Of a DNA stretch of 64,000 nt, positions 24,238 through 35,958 are shown piece after piece. The notes beneath the pieces are model-generated. The model was not told the DNA's origin. It made no database searches and saw only the letters and a list, made by a program, of their open reading frames with translations. Positions within the stretch are counted from its first letter, which is position 1. Each line of letters starts with the position of its first letter. Location: the NCBI RefSeq assembly GCF_016808335.1, contig NC_053140.1:26034086-26098085 (forward strand). The letters are read 5' to 3'. The stretch comes from Panicum virgatum (Eukaryota; Streptophyta; Magnoliopsida; Poales; Poaceae). A program made the position numbers and the translations under genes.

Positions 24238-24742
24238 CTTGCTTTTGAAAACCCTTTTTCAGGTATGACTTTTGAGGATCAGATCGCTAGCTTGACCTAT
24301 CCTTGCTCATTGCCTCCTGGCTGGTCCGTAGAATGGGATACGTCTTCGGCCGGCAATGACTATGACGAGTGATACCATGCTTGGGCTAGCTTGGTATACT
24401 TTTGCGACGTGTTGTAGTCATCGTGTTTCATCTTCCGCTGTTTAGACTCTGAACTTATAGTTATGGCTTGTATAACTGTTTTACTTAAGTTGGCTTTGTA
24501 ATAAGGTTTTCAACTGGTTTGTAATCATTACTATGCCTGTGTTGTAAAAATTGTGGTTGTAATATCTCTGGACTCGCCTTCATGCGGGGTATGCTTGTTC
24601 GATCCGAGAATCGGTGGTTGTATCGGGACGTTACCCGACAGACCAAAAATTGTTCCGTTTGAAGTGCGTTTAAGCTAATGTTGCCTTTATGGTGATGGCC
24701 TGCGCACTTGAGCCGGGATAATTTAGGCGGTTCTGCCACAGC

Positions 24743-24754
24743 TGGCATCAGAGC
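24743..24754 (+). other. E2 primer-binding site (initiator tRNA-Met type)
   Basis: TGGCATCAGAGC, two bases after the LTR, one mismatch from the initiator tRNA-Met complement. Confidence 0.88.
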
Positions 24755-25026
24755 TACAAGCGTATACCAGAGGTGTTGGAACCTTAAAAATCGCTTTCCG
24801 TATAAAATTGGAACAACAGGGTATTTCGAAAAGCTACGTTGGATTTGTTAAGGGTTGTGCTTAGAACGTAAAGTCCTAGGGAATTTATGGGAATTACTAG
24901 GTGGTTATTTCTGTATGGTTTATGTTATCTGACTTCCAGCACTTTACATTTTGTCAAACCATACTCACAAGCAACTCTTAATTCTTGTAACGACGCACCT
25001 ACGTTGAGGTAAGATGGTAAGGATCC

Positions 25027-25280
25027 TCAGTCAGCTGAGGGAGTCTGACCTTCCCGTCGGTGATGCGAGCCGAACGCTGCCCTCAAGCAGTGGCTTACTT
25101 GAGGTGCTTCCAATATACCGACTATTAGTTGACTATATTGGAAGTAAAGTGTGCTCAGTCAGCTGAGGGAGTCTGACCTTCCCGTCGGCGATGCGAACCG
25201 AATGCTGTGCTCAAGCAGTGGCCTACTTGAGCTGCTGCCAATATATCGATCTCGGTCGACTATATTGGGAGTAAAGGAAC
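25027..25280 (+). repeat. Direct duplication, 128-bp unit, in E2 leader
   Basis: Copies start at about 25,027 and 25,155, same spacing and same internal inverted repeats as in E1. A short (TA)n lies downstream at about 25,414-25,428. Confidence 0.85.
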
Positions 25281-26016
25281 TTGTGAATACGCCTCTGAGT
25301 AGCGTATGTTAACGTTGGCCATACGGCGGAAATTGTATGGCTGCCGCTTCTATAGTGAGCGGTAATGTTTGGGAACGCTTTCATGGGTGCTGGCATGAAA
25401 GGTTCATTGGATATATATATATATATATGTTCTGTCAATCTTATGCAGGTACACTAACCACGATTCGATAAGATAAGAACGGTTAGAATGTATCGACTAG
25501 TTATATAGGGAGAGCCGTATTTATGTATACCACTGTGCTAACCACGTAAGCCCAACCATAGTTGGCAATTGTCTATCTTGTGAAGACGGTCAGGACGTGC
25601 ATGCATATTTGGTTGATGTTCGATTGGTTCATAATAGTTGAAGTTGCTACATGAGCTTGTTCAGGAATTTCTAGTATGAATCCTTATAAGATAAGTGTTA
25701 GTGTGCTTAAAACATGAGTGAGTGAAACTCTGATTTTAGTAGCATGTTTGTAAAATGCTTAGGTTTCCTTAGATGAAAAATATGGTTTCGAGTCATGCCT
25801 TCCTCCTAAGCCCCATCTTGTTGTTATAAGGATCTTTTCATTCCTTAGAATCTCAAATGATGAACCAGTACCAATTGTGGTTTATTATTCTTTGAGTTAG
25901 AATCATATCATCTTGTGAATTAGAATCACATTTGTTTTACCGCAGTCTTCTTAAAGCTTTATTTGAGAAGTCTTGAGATAATTGCATTACTCACATTTGA
26001 ATCCTTTTTGATTCAG

Positions 26017-26919
26017 ATGGCGACTTGTTCCCAGATCTTTTGGGATGAGGAGGGAAATGCTCATACCGACTGTCTGTACTGGGAGGGTTTTCCGAGGATT
26101 CTTTGGGATTCACTTCGTATCTTCCACTACTCAGATCTACCCCAGTACACGGGACGCCAGTTTTTGGAGGATGGAATTAAGAAGAACAGAGTTAAAATGA
26201 CCATTCCTCAGCACCCCACTTTGGAGTGGCCACCGATTGAGATCGAGGTGATTGGGTACCGTCTTGTGGATGCGTTTGAGAAAGCAGCTCTCAACGCTAT
26301 CACCACTTTTTGTGAGCACCATCCCGAGGAGGTAGCAGCATATCCTATTGGTTTGTTCCCAGCAGTCAGTGCTGGCAATGCAGAGTGGCTGTTCAGGGTC
26401 ACACACTTTGGGCACTTGATTGAAGATGTAGCAGATGAGACTATCGAGGCAGTAGTCAGATATATGAATGCTCAGTCTCACTACCAGATACTCCAGCAGC
26501 GACACATGGACCAGGTGATAGACTTGGCCCAGAGTTTTCAGCGAGGCCTTCGTTTGAGGGATACTCAGATTCAGGGACTTCAGGATGCCGTTGCTGGGAG
26601 GGATCTGGCCATTGCACAGTTTGAGCATCAGGCTATGGAGCATGGTGCTGAGATAGAGCAGCGCAACATAGTTATTGGTTTTCTTCAGGGACAGGTGAAT
26701 GAGCTTCAAGCAGATTGGGCTGATGCTTTAGCACATGTTGGTATGCTCCAGGAGCAACTAGATGCCCCAGCTGAGCCTGGAGCAGCAGAGGAGGACCCTG
26801 AGGAGATTGAGGGAGTTTCTGATCTAGATTCAGAGCACGCACTTGCTGAGCCTAACCCTCAGCCGGATGACTCTTCTTCCGGCAGTGCCTCTTCTGTGGG
26901 CAACCTCGACGACTTCTAG
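26017..26919 (+). CDS. E2 ORF0: extra ORF between leader and gag
   Basis: An intact 300-residue protein of unknown function on the sense strand, ending 634 bases before gag. The ATG at 26,017 is immediately preceded by TTTTTGATTCAG, a good plant 3' splice site. The N-terminal half (about 1-150) is a globular-looking region with the YWEGF, RLVDAFE and FCEHHPEEV motifs. Residues about 150-250 are rich in Gln, Glu, Leu and Arg with repeated IQGL/LRDTQI patterns, likely a coiled coil. The tail is very acidic (AAEEDPEEIEG) and ends in a Ser-rich stretch. There is no zinc finger, signal peptide or membrane segment. I recall similar uncharacterised proteins annotated in other grass genomes but know no function. 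It could be an accessory, RNA-binding or Gag-interacting protein. Confidence 0.85.
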   Translation: MATCSQIFWDEEGNAHTDCLYWEGFPRILWDSLRIFHYSDLPQYTGRQFLEDGIKKNRVKMTIPQHPTLEWPPIEIEVIGYRLVDAFEKAALNAITTFCEHHPEEVAAYPIGLFPAVSAGNAEWLFRVTHFGHLIEDVADETIEAVVRYMNAQSHYQILQQRHMDQVIDLAQSFQRGLRLRDTQIQGLQDAVAGRDLAIAQFEHQAMEHGAEIEQRNIVIGFLQGQVNELQADWADALAHVGMLQEQLDAPAEPGAAEEDPEEIEGVSDLDSEHALAEPNPQPDDSSSGSASSVGNLDDF

Positions 26920-27552
26920 GCGCCTTAGACTAGTCCCAAAAAGTTCGTGTTTTATCTTGTTGTAGCTTGTACATAGGAAAGAGGTGTTGTAAGATAACCT
27001 TAGGGAGGAGTACCACTTGTTGTATTATATGTGGTAAGGGTGAGTGATGTTAGGTTGTACGAAAAATGCTGCTTTGGATGTAATATAAGTAGCGACTACC
27101 AGTTTGAAAATCATGATCTTCCGACTTACCAAATCTCTTTATTTGTGCATTTTCACGCCGTTTGATGAATACTAAAGATGTGCAAATTTTGTGGCATGTG
27201 TGCTCATCAAATGTAGCCTGTGGAATCTGTGAGACTAAATTTTAGTACAATCCCTTCTCTGATCTCTGTTGTTTAGCAACATAGCACATAGCAATGAAGA
27301 GAGAATTGATAGATTATGTTCTTTACCCGTTGCTCTCAGTTTTGAGTCTCTATACGATGGAGCATGAAGCTATCTAACAGCTGACCAGTTTTGATTTTTG
27401 AGGGTTGCACAGTTATGTGTTGGGCATATTGTGCTACGCCACATCTAGTTAAATTTTGCTGATTTTGTTTTATCCTATGTATGATCATTGCACGTACCAT
27501 TGATTTTGGAAGCGAGAAATATGTATCTAATGGATGTCTTCCATAATTACAG

Positions 27553-30500
27553 ATGGTTGGTCATACACGCGGAACGCCTGATGGCTTTGGTTGTGAAACT
27601 GGCAGTGGATCTCAGCAACCACCGCCACCCCCGTCGAATCTGGCCGAGTTAATGGCCATGCAAACAGAGTTGCTTCGCCAGCTAGTCCAAGGGCAACAAA
27701 ATCAGCCCCGCCAACAGTATGGAGGAAGGGAGGCCCAACCAGCGGGTTACCAGGAATTCTTTGGTACCCAACCTCCGCTGTTCAGCAAAGCTGATGACCC
27801 ATTGGATGCCGATGCTTGGCTCCGTACAATCAATTCCAAGTTTGCTTTGTTAGCAGTACCGTGTGTTGATGCAAATAAGGCCCCCTTTGCCGCCCAACAG
27901 CTGCGGGGTCCTGCACGTATATGGTGGGATAATTATTGTGCAATGCAGCCTGCTGAACATATCATATCTTGGGAGGAATTCAGAACTGCATTCAGATCAC
28001 ATCATATTCCGGATGGACTAATTGAAAGAAAGTTGAATGAATTCTTGGCTCTAGATCAGGGAACCCGCACTGTTCTTCAATATGCACAGACCTTCAATCA
28101 TCTGTGCCAGTATGCGGGCCATCATGCTGATACTGATGCCAAGAAACGTGATCGTTTCCGTCGTGGCCTCAATACTAAGCTCAAAGAACGTTTAAACTTG
28201 GTTCAGCCCAATACCTATAATGAGCTGGTTAATATGGCCATTACACAGGAAGATTGTATTGCTGCACATTGTGCTGAGAAAAAGCGGAAGGCACCAACGG
28301 GACCCTCGAGTGTCCAGCCACCGAGGTATCGCCTGGTGCAAAATACTCCACCTAGGCCTCCACAAAGAAATGCCCCAGTGGGTAGGTTTGTCTTTAGGCC
28401 GCCTCAGCAACAAGGAGGATTCAGACCTCCAGTGCCTCAGCAACAGCAACAGCAACAACAGCAGCAATTTAGCCCAAGGCCGAATGCCTCACAGTTTAAT
28501 AGTGGGAATAGTAATAATCGATGTTTCAACTGCGGCAGTGCTTCTCATTTTGCCAAGAATTGTCCACAACCCAGAAGGAATAATCCAGGGCAAAACTCTA
28601 ATCAGAACAACAACAACAACAACAAGGGCAAGGGCAAGAGGCAAATGGTGCAAGTCCGGCAAGGGCGAGTTAATTTCACTACTCTTGCAGACCTTCCAGC
28701 AGGAGCACCAGTTATGACGGGTACTTTCTCTATCCACAATAAACCCGCAGTCATATTATTTGATTCTGGTGCAACGCATAGTTTTATAAGTGCCAAATTT
28801 GGAGCAAGAGTAGGATTGGACTTTTGTCATACTAAGGGATCTTTTATGATAACAACTCCTGGTGGGAAGATAGCTTCCAATCAAATCACTAGACATGTGC
28901 CAATTAAGTTGGGTAGTAAATTGATCAAAACAGATTTGATCTTAATGAATTTAGAAGGCATGGATGTTATTCTGGGCATGGATTGGATGACTAAACATAA
29001 AGTACTGTTAGATATCTCTTCCCGAGCTATCGAGATAGATTCACCACATCAAGGAGCCACCATACTCTATCTACCACAACGAGAGTGCTTCAACTCTTGT
29101 GCTTATGCCACAAAAGAAATTAAACTTGAAGATATCCCTATTGTGTGGGAGTATGTGGATGTATTTCCAGATGATTTGCCTGGAATGCCCCCTGATAGAG
29201 ATATTGAGTTTATTATTGAGCTTCAACCCGGTACAGCCCCTATTTCTAAGAGGTCGTACCGAATGCCTCCAAATGAGTTAGCAGAATTGAAAGTCCAACT
29301 CCAAGACCTTCTTGACAAGGGCTTTATACGTCCCAGTTCTTCACCCTGGGGATGTCCGGCCCTGTTTGTGAAGAAGAAAGACAATAGTTTGAGGCTATGT
29401 GTTGATTATCGACCACTCAATGCGGTCACTATTAAAAACAAGTATCCTCTTCCCCGCATTGATATTCTGTTTGATCAGTTAGCTGGAGCTAAGATTTTCT
29501 CTAAGATTGATCTTTGTTCTGGCTGCCATCAAATAAAGATCAAGCCTTGTGATATTCCAAAGACTGCTTTCTCTACCAGATATGGACTATATGAATATCT
29601 GGTTATGTCTTTTGGCCTTACCAACGCCCCAGCATATTTTATGTACTTGATGAATTCAGTCTTCATGCCGGAGCTGGATAAATTCGTCGTGGTTTTCATT
29701 GACGATATTTTGATCTACTCCAAGAATGAAGAAGATCATGCTGAACATTTGCGTATCGTTCTTCAACGATTACGAGATCATCATCTTTATGCCAAATTCT
29801 CCAAGTGTGAATTTTGGTTGGACAGTGTGAAATTCTTAGGTCACACTATCTCCAGTGATGGTATATCTGTTGATCCAACTAAAGTACAAGAAGTGATGGA
29901 TTGGGAATCTCCTATGTCAGTTCATCAAATTCGCAGTTTTCTTGGTTTAGCTGGATATTATCGTCGATTCATTACTGATTTCTCCAGAATAGCCAAGCCT
30001 ATGACGGAGTTATTGAAGAAGGGAGTGAAGTTTGTTTGGAATGATAAGTGCGAAGAAGCTTTCCAAACTCTCAAAGCAAGATTAACTACCGCTCCAGTAT
30101 TGTCTACACCGGACAGTACCAAACCTTTTGATGTCTATTGTGATGCTTCGGGTACAGGACTTGGTTGTGTGCTTATGCAGGACAACCGGGTTATTGCTTA
30201 TGCATCAAGAGCTCTCCGGAATCATGAGAAGAATTATCCAACCCATGATCTGGAGTTAGCAGCTGTCATTCACGCTCTTAAGATTTGGAGACATCATCTT
30301 ATGGGAACTCACTGTAATATTTACACTGACCATAAGAGCCTCAAATATATCTTCACTCAAGCTGATCTCAACATGAGACAGAGACGCTGGCTGGAGTTGA
30401 TAAAGGATTATGATCTAGAAGTGCACTATCATCCAGGAAAGGCTAATGTGGTTGCGGATGCACTCAGCCGCAAGTCACAATGCCATTGTCTATCTGTAGA

Positions 30501-32091
30501 ACCATTCAATGAAACTCTATGCCAGGAAATGATGAAGTTAAACCTAGAAATGGTACCTCAAGGAAGTTTGAACCATATCTCCCTTGAGCCTACACTTCAT
30601 GATAGCATCATCATGGGGCAATTACATGATGAGGGTGTCAAAGTCATCAAGGAAAAGTTATCACAAGGAGAAGTGAAGTACAAATGTTTCAGAGTGGATC
30701 ATAGGGGAGTTCTATGGTTTGAATCCCGACTGGTGGTACCTAAGGATCATCAGCTTAGAAAGCAAATCCTTGATGAAGCACATCTTTCGAAATTTTCGAT
30801 TCATCCCGGTGGTACCAAGATGTACCATGATCTCAAACAAAATTTCTGGTGGACTCGAATGAAAAGAGAGATCGCCAGATATGTTTCTGAGTGTGATGTC
30901 TGTCAAAGAGTTAAAGCTAGTCACTTGAAAGTAGCTGGTACTCTCCAACCTTTATCTATTCCATCCTGGAAATGGGAGGATATCAGTATGGATTTTATCG
31001 TTGGTTTACCCACTACTCCTCATAAGCATGATTCTGTTTGGGTAATCGTTGATAGACTCACCAAGACCGCTCATTTTATTCCAGTACACACCACTTATTC
31101 TGCCAAGAGGTACGCAGAGATTTATCTCGATCAGATTGTTCGTTTACATGGAATTCCAAAGACGATTATTTCTGATCGTGGGCCTCAGTTTATAGCACGT
31201 TTCTGGGAGCAAATGCAAGAATCCCTTGGAACAAAACTGATTCGTAGTTCAGCTTATCATCCACAAACAGATGGGCAAACTGAACGAATCAATCAAATCC
31301 TTGAAGACATGTTGAGAGCATGTGTTATTCAATATGGCAAGAATTGGGTTAAGTGCTTAGCACTGGCAGAGTTTTCATACAATAACAGTTATCAATCCAG
31401 TTTACAAATGGCACCATTTGAAGCATTATACGGTCGAAGGTGTCGAACTCCTTTGAATTGGTCCCAAGCTGGGGAACGCAAAATTTTTGGGCCAGATTTA
31501 GTCTCGGAAGCAGAGGAGCAAGTCAGAGTTATCCAGGTTAATCTTAAAGCAGCCCAATCAAGACAGAAAAGTTATGCAGACAAAAGAAGAGATCCTTTAC
31601 AATTCGAGGTAGGAGACTTTGTATATTTGCGAGTATCTCCTACTAAAGGTGTTCAACGCTTTGGCTTAAAAGGGAAATTAGCACCCCGATACATCGGACC
31701 ATTTGAAATTATCGAAACTTGTGGACCCGTTGCCTACCGACTCCGTCTTCCAACTCAATTGGCCGCCGTTCATGATGTCTTCCATGTCTCACAACTTCGG
31801 AAGTGCACCAGGGTACCTACTGAAATCATTGAACCACAGAATATCGAGATTGAATCCGATCTATCTTATACAGAGTATCCAATTAAGATTCTTGACGCGA
31901 AAGAAAGAAGTACTAGAAGGGAGAAAGTTAAAATGTACAAAATACAGTGGAATCAGCATACTGTAGAAGAAGCTACTTGGGAAACTGAAAATTTTCTCCA
32001 AAGAAACTTTCCCGACTTTCTTAGAACCAATCCAGGTACCAAATCTTTGCACCCTTTTCTTCCTGTAATCTCGGGACGAGATTCCTTTTAG
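27553..32091 (+). CDS. E2 gag-pol polyprotein (1,512 aa), chromovirus
   Basis: One uninterrupted frame starting at the ATG that follows an ATTACAG acceptor-like site. Order: gag core (about 60-260); Gln/Pro-rich linker with a Gln run; CCHC knuckle from residue 324 ([14 protein letters not shown]); protease with catalytic Asp 404 in [11 protein letters not shown] with FIDD (Asp 717-718); RNase H (Asp 864 in YCDASG, then LELAA, TDHKSLK, ADALSR); integrase HHCC finger near 1,075-1,120; core Asp 1,147, Asp 1,208 and Glu 1,244 (exact DD35E); GPF motif near 1,380; chromodomain about 1,442-1,492. Gag and pol need no frameshift. One oddity is the RT motif usually SGYHQ, which reads SGCHQ (residue 658), with Cys also at 655. 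The stop codon overlaps the PPT. Confidence 0.96.
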   Translation: MVGHTRGTPDGFGCETGSGSQQPPPPPSNLAELMAMQTELLRQLVQGQQNQPRQQYGGREAQPAGYQEFFGTQPPLFSKADDPLDADAWLRTINSKFALLAVPCVDANKAPFAAQQLRGPARIWWDNYCAMQPAEHIISWEEFRTAFRSHHIPDGLIERKLNEFLALDQGTRTVLQYAQTFNHLCQYAGHHADTDAKKRDRFRRGLNTKLKERLNLVQPNTYNELVNMAITQEDCIAAHCAEKKRKAPTGPSSVQPPRYRLVQNTPPRPPQRNAPVGRFVFRPPQQQGGFRPPVPQQQQQQQQQQFSPRPNASQFNSGNSNNRCFNCGSASHFAKNCPQPRRNNPGQNSNQNNNNNNKGKGKRQMVQVRQGRVNFTTLADLPAGAPVMTGTFSIHNKPAVILFDSGATHSFISAKFGARVGLDFCHTKGSFMITTPGGKIASNQITRHVPIKLGSKLIKTDLILMNLEGMDVILGMDWMTKHKVLLDISSRAIEIDSPHQGATILYLPQRECFNSCAYATKEIKLEDIPIVWEYVDVFPDDLPGMPPDRDIEFIIELQPGTAPISKRSYRMPPNELAELKVQLQDLLDKGFIRPSSSPWGCPALFVKKKDNSLRLCVDYRPLNAVTIKNKYPLPRIDILFDQLAGAKIFSKIDLCSGCHQIKIKPCDIPKTAFSTRYGLYEYLVMSFGLTNAPAYFMYLMNSVFMPELDKFVVVFIDDILIYSKNEEDHAEHLRIVLQRLRDHHLYAKFSKCEFWLDSVKFLGHTISSDGISVDPTKVQEVMDWESPMSVHQIRSFLGLAGYYRRFITDFSRIAKPMTELLKKGVKFVWNDKCEEAFQTLKARLTTAPVLSTPDSTKPFDVYCDASGTGLGCVLMQDNRVIAYASRALRNHEKNYPTHDLELAAVIHALKIWRHHLMGTHCNIYTDHKSLKYIFTQADLNMRQRRWLELIKDYDLEVHYHPGKANVVADALSRKSQCHCLSVEPFNETLCQEMMKLNLEMVPQGSLNHISLEPTLHDSIIMGQLHDEGVKVIKEKLSQGEVKYKCFRVDHRGVLWFESRLVVPKDHQLRKQILDEAHLSKFSIHPGGTKMYHDLKQNFWWTRMKREIARYVSECDVCQRVKASHLKVAGTLQPLSIPSWKWEDISMDFIVGLPTTPHKHDSVWVIVDRLTKTAHFIPVHTTYSAKRYAEIYLDQIVRLHGIPKTIISDRGPQFIARFWEQMQESLGTKLIRSSAYHPQTDGQTERINQILEDMLRACVIQYGKNWVKCLALAEFSYNNSYQSSLQMAPFEALYGRRCRTPLNWSQAGERKIFGPDLVSEAEEQVRVIQVNLKAAQSRQKSYADKRRDPLQFEVGDFVYLRVSPTKGVQRFGLKGKLAPRYIGPFEIIETCGPVAYRLRLPTQLAAVHDVFHVSQLRKCTRVPTEIIEPQNIEIESDLSYTEYPIKILDAKERSTRREKVKMYKIQWNQHTVEEATWETENFLQRNFPDFLRTNPGTKSLHPFLPVISGRDSF

Positions 32092-32101
32092 GGGGAAAGG
32101 C
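32090..32101 (+). other. E2 polypurine tract
   Basis: AGGGGGAAAGG directly before the 3' LTR. It overlaps the last bases of the gag-pol stop codon. Confidence 0.88.
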
Positions 32102-34339
32102 TGTAACACCCCGGGTGTTTGCACAGTAATTTAATTAGGTGTCTGCACAGTAATTGTGTAGGTTTGTTATGCATTATGTGCTTGAATTACGTAAAAAGGA
32201 TCTTTTTGTAATTATGAAAGGTTATAAGTGTAATTATGATTTTATGCAAGGTCCTTTCTGCAGTTGTGTTGAATAGGTTGTGTAATTATAGTTCTAGTGG
32301 GGGGTGTTTTTTGCAAAATTTCAATGCATTTAATGCATGGCAGCCATTTTTGCTTTTGAGTCTAGAGTTGAAGTGAATTTGCTTTGAAAAAGACAAATTT
32401 CCTAGAATTCAAAATCTCTTCAATGATTTTAATTTTAGCTCTTGAGTCTTTGGTCAAATAAATTTTTGCACAACATCAAAGTTGTAGATCTTGAAAAGTT
32501 GAACAACTTCCATGTTGGGCACTTTTTCATTTGAGCTTTAGTTTAAAAGTTATTGCTTGTTTACAGAGAGGTCCCTGGAATTTTTGGTAATTACAAATCG
32601 ACCCTTATCACCATCTCCCACCTCCCTGCTCTGCTTTCCGTCGCCGGCCACCGACAGCGCCGCCCGCCGACGCCTTCCCGTCTTTCCCGGCCATTACTCC
32701 GCCGTGCGCTGGCGCCCACGCGTCGCGGACGACCTCCTCCCCCTACTGTTGCTTCGCGCTGGAGCCTCCCGGCCGAGCCACGCGCCCCCGCCGCTTCCAG
32801 AACCGCCCCGACGGCCGCCACCGCGACGCCGCCGTGGAGCGCCCGCTGCAGAGCACGCCGCCCTCTTCTAGCGAGCGCCCGCGCACTACAAGAGTCCCAG
32901 AACTCGATTTCGCGCATCCCTTCGCTCTCTCATCGCTCCCACGCCGCAGAACGCCGCCGCCGCCCTGCTCGAACCCCGGCGAGCTCCACCCCGCCGCGGA
33001 GCCGCCACCCCAGACCCGCTCCACCCCTACATCCCCCACCATTAGCCGCGCCTCGTCCTAGCGCAGCTCCCAGGCCATTTTCCCCTCGCCCAAACCTACC
33101 GGAGCTACCTCGCCGCCGTGCTCCGAGCCCGCAAGCCGCCGCTCGCCGTCGACACCCTATCTCCGGCCCTCCTCTCGAGCTCCAAAGCCACCCAGAGGTG
33201 CGCCTTGGCCTTCTTAACCTCCCACGACCCTCCACCCTCGCCGCCGGCGCTCACCGTCGCCGGATTTGGCCGGCCATCCTCCCTCTGTTCTTTTCCCCAC
33301 GGCCAGGGACCCCGAGTTTGAATTTGAAAAACCCCAGGGGGCTGTCTGCGATGTCAGTGACTCAGGGGAATAGTGCTATAGGGGCTTGTTTGAAATAGTT
33401 TGCTGTGATCTTTGAAATTCAATATCAATTCGTAGAAAATTCGTAAAATATTAAATCTAGATGTTTTGGAAACCTCTTGAAGAGATCTATGCAGTAGAAC
33501 CATAATATGTTAGGCTTTAGTTGCAAGTTTTTGCTGTATAAATGGTTTTGTGTCACTAGGTAAATACATACTAGATGTTTAGTCTTTTTCTTATCTAATG
33601 CTTGAAAGCTGGTCTTGCTCTGAAATTTTTGTGGTAGTTTACTCATGTTACACTAGCTTTGCTATAAAAATTTCATGATCAGTTCTCTTGTGTAGCTTTT
33701 TCTTTGATTTAAACTTTGTTTAGTACACTTTATTTATGGTAAATAGTTTCTGTTCTTGTTAAATCCTGAAAATATTCCTGAGTGTTCATCTGGAATATCT
33801 TAACTTGTCCAGGAAGTTTGAGCATCAGTTAATGGCTAGATCAGGAGCTAAAAATAAATCTTGCTAGTCTGATGTCTGTTTTCTTTATTTTCTCAGAATT
33901 ATTTCTGTGAAGGTAAAATCATGAAAAATTCACAGTAGCTAGATCCTCACTGTGTAGATCTCCTGTTAAATTTTGAGCTTCTACTTTGCTATATTTTAGT
34001 CTGTATAATTCAAGCTTGTGCTAGGTGTTGCCTGCATGAATGATTTGTTGTGATTAAATGACTACATGTCTTGGCATGATTTTTACAGGGTAGCTGAGTA
34101 TGTTCATGTTCTGTTTAGTGTAATTTTGGTATAATTTATTTCTTTTTGTACTCTGAGTTGTTGATTTATTTGTAAACCGTGACTTAATTGTATAGGAAAT
34201 CACCCCCACTTGTTTATGAAGTTAGTCAACTTCATTTGTGCTGTTGATCATGATGCCTTGTGTAGCTAAATTTAGTATTTAACTACTCTATAAACGATTG
34301 CCCATGTTTGTTTATAATGTTGTTCTTGCATTACATATA

Positions 34340-34510
34340 GACACGACTGCCTTATCGGACGGGACGTACGAGCTGATCCCGGAATCTGACGGAGGTGATC
34401 TCGAAGCTCAAGTAAACACTGCGGAACTAACTGAAGCCCCGAACCAAAGTTCGGAAGAGCCTAGCGCTGAAATAGTTAGTAATTACCGAGAAGGCAAGCC
34501 CCGGACATAA
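34340..34510 (+). CDS. LTR-embedded 57-codon frame, E2 3' LTR copy
   Basis: Identical by eye to the E2 5' LTR copy, open, after ATATAG. Unknown function. Confidence 0.45.
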   Translation, partial: DTTALSDGTYELIPESDGGDLEAQVNTAELTEAPNQSSEEPSAEIVSNYREGKPRT

Positions 34511-35411
34511 CCTATATCTCAAATTATTATCATTTACTGTTATTACTTACTTGTGCATTTACAGTTCTTAGGATTTGAATTGAAACCCTAGATGCATGAT
34601 CCTAGGAACCTATGTACTGAACACTAGACCTGAGTTCGACTATCTGCTAAGCTTATAGGACCGGTAAAAGTCGAGTGATTGCCGGTCACTGGCGAGCTTT
34701 GTAGGAATTGCCTGTTTACTTTTTGTTATCAATATAAGGACGACGGACGGGGTTGTGTTCGATATCATGATCTCATGTGAGACCCCGTCTGTGTTGATGA
34801 ACTTGCTAAGGTCGCGGTGTGTGGTAGTGCTGGTTAAGTTTTTGAAAGTACTAGTCACATGCCGTAAATATGGTACGCGGCAAGCCTAGTAGCCGATTGG
34901 ACCGGGGAGTGGATATACCTTTCACTCTCTCAGTAGGGATAGGTTTTATTTTATGTTGCGCAACACTACGACTTCGAGGGACAAGGTTCGGCCTTGGAGC
35001 CTGTAGTCGGGGAGAGTGACCCTATCCACAAGCCAGAAAGAAAGGTCAACGGTTGTTTGGGAATGACCCGACGGTGTTCCAGACGTGTGTACTAGGTTAT
35101 CCTTGCAAGGTTGAATTTCGATTCAGAATCGTCCGCCTCTCACGATGAAATGAGACTGCTTGATCTCTTTGCCACACAGAGTAATAAGAGCAACAATATT
35201 CTTATTAATCTTGATGTTTGCTTAGAAGTTCCACCATGTTTGGTTAGTAGATGCTTACATAGAATAGTTAATCAACTAGAATCTTGAAGCTAAAACTTGA
35301 AAGTAAGGACCTACTCTTTATTGCTTTTCAGCAAAGGAAAACCAGAGCCTTACAAAGCCTTGCATAGTCTAGCTAAGGTGGGCTGCTTATACCCGTTGTC
35401 GGTTAAGTCTT

Positions 35412-35433
35412 GCTGAGTATTAGAATACTCAGC
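35412..35433. repeat. 22-bp palindrome in E2 3' LTR
   Basis: Same sequence as in the other three LTRs. Confidence 0.85.
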
Positions 35434-35936
35434 CTTGCTTTTGAAAACCCTTTTTCAGGTATGACTTTTGAGGATCAGATCGCTAGCTTGACCTATCCTT
35501 GCTCATTGCCTCCTGGCTGGTCCGTAGAATGGGATACGTCTTCGGCCGGCAATGACTATGACGAGTGATACCATGCTTGGGCTAGCTTGGTATACTTTTG
35601 CGACGTGTTGTAGTCATCGTGTTTCATCTTCCGCTGTTTAGACTCTGTACTTATAGTTATGGCTTGTATAACTGTTTTACTTAAGTTGGCTTTGTAATAA
35701 GGTTTTCAACTGGTTTGTAATCATTACTATGCCTGTGTTGTAAAAATTGTGGTTGTAATATCTCTGGACTCGCCTTCGTGCGGGGTATGCTTGTTCGATC
35801 CGAGAATCGGTGGTTGTATCGGAACGTTACCCGACAGACCAAAAATTGTTCCGTTTGAAGTGCGTTTAAGCTAATGTTGCCTTTATGGTGATGGCCTGCG
35901 CACTTGAGCCGGGATAATTTAGGCGGTTCTGCCACA

Positions 35937-35941
35937 TAATT
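35937..35941. repeat. Right target-site duplication of E2 (TAATT)
   Basis: Exact partner of 21,014-21,018. Confidence 0.95.
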
Positions 35942-35958
35942 CATTTGGTTCTGCCACA
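35942..35958 (+). repeat. Last 17 bases of the E1 3' LTR
   Basis: Ends GGTTCTGCCACA like the 5' LTR of E1 and is followed at once by GAGGC (35,959-35,963), the right target-site duplication of E1. It is separated from the rest of its LTR by the 14.9-kb E2. Confidence 0.92.

Larger units (their letters stand above)
21019..24740 (+). repeat. E2 5' LTR (3,722 bp)
   Basis: It begins TGTAACACCCC and ends TTCTGCCACA. Same plan as E1: stem-loop 21,388-21,434, GC island about 21,535-22,125, AT-rich intron-like stretch to 23,141, 57-codon frame 23,143-23,313, palindrome 24,216-24,237 and an acceptor-like CTTTTTCAG. It lacks a 113-bp GC-rich piece present in the 3' LTR around 32,630-32,745. Confidence 0.94.
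21019..35936 (+). mobile_element. E2: young, nearly intact Tekay-type chromovirus
   Basis: A complete element of 14.9 kb: 5' LTR 21,019-24,740, PBS, leader with 128-bp duplication, ORF0 26,017-26,919, gag-pol 27,553-32,091, PPT, 3' LTR 32,102-35,936, flanked by TAATT. It is the same family or a sister of E1, with the same layout. The LTR pair differs by only about fifteen substitutions by eye over 3.7 kb plus one 113-bp indel. Both ORFs are open throughout. It is the youngest datable insertion here and a possible active copy. Confidence 0.95.
32102..35936 (+). repeat. E2 3' LTR (3,835 bp)
   Basis: Nearly identical to the 5' LTR apart from about fifteen point differences and 113 extra bases in the GC island (around 32,630-32,745). 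Stem-loop at 32,471-32,517, palindrome at 35,412-35,433, terminal CCACA followed by TAATT. Confidence 0.95.
5937..35958 (+). mobile_element. E1: Tekay-type Ty3/gypsy chromovirus with nested E2
   Basis: A full LTR retrotransposon in the order 5' LTR 5,937-9,901, PBS, leader with 128-bp repeats, ORF0, gag, protease-RT-RNase H-integrase, chromodomain, PPT, 3' LTR 17,085-21,018 plus 35,942-35,958. Without the nested element it is about 15 kb. A C-terminal chromodomain after integrase and very long LTRs place it in the chromoviruses, closest to Tekay by general appearance. It inserted into the gag-pol ORF of A0. Many stops and frameshifts, and LTRs differing by several percent by eye, make it clearly older than E2. 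Confidence 0.93.
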
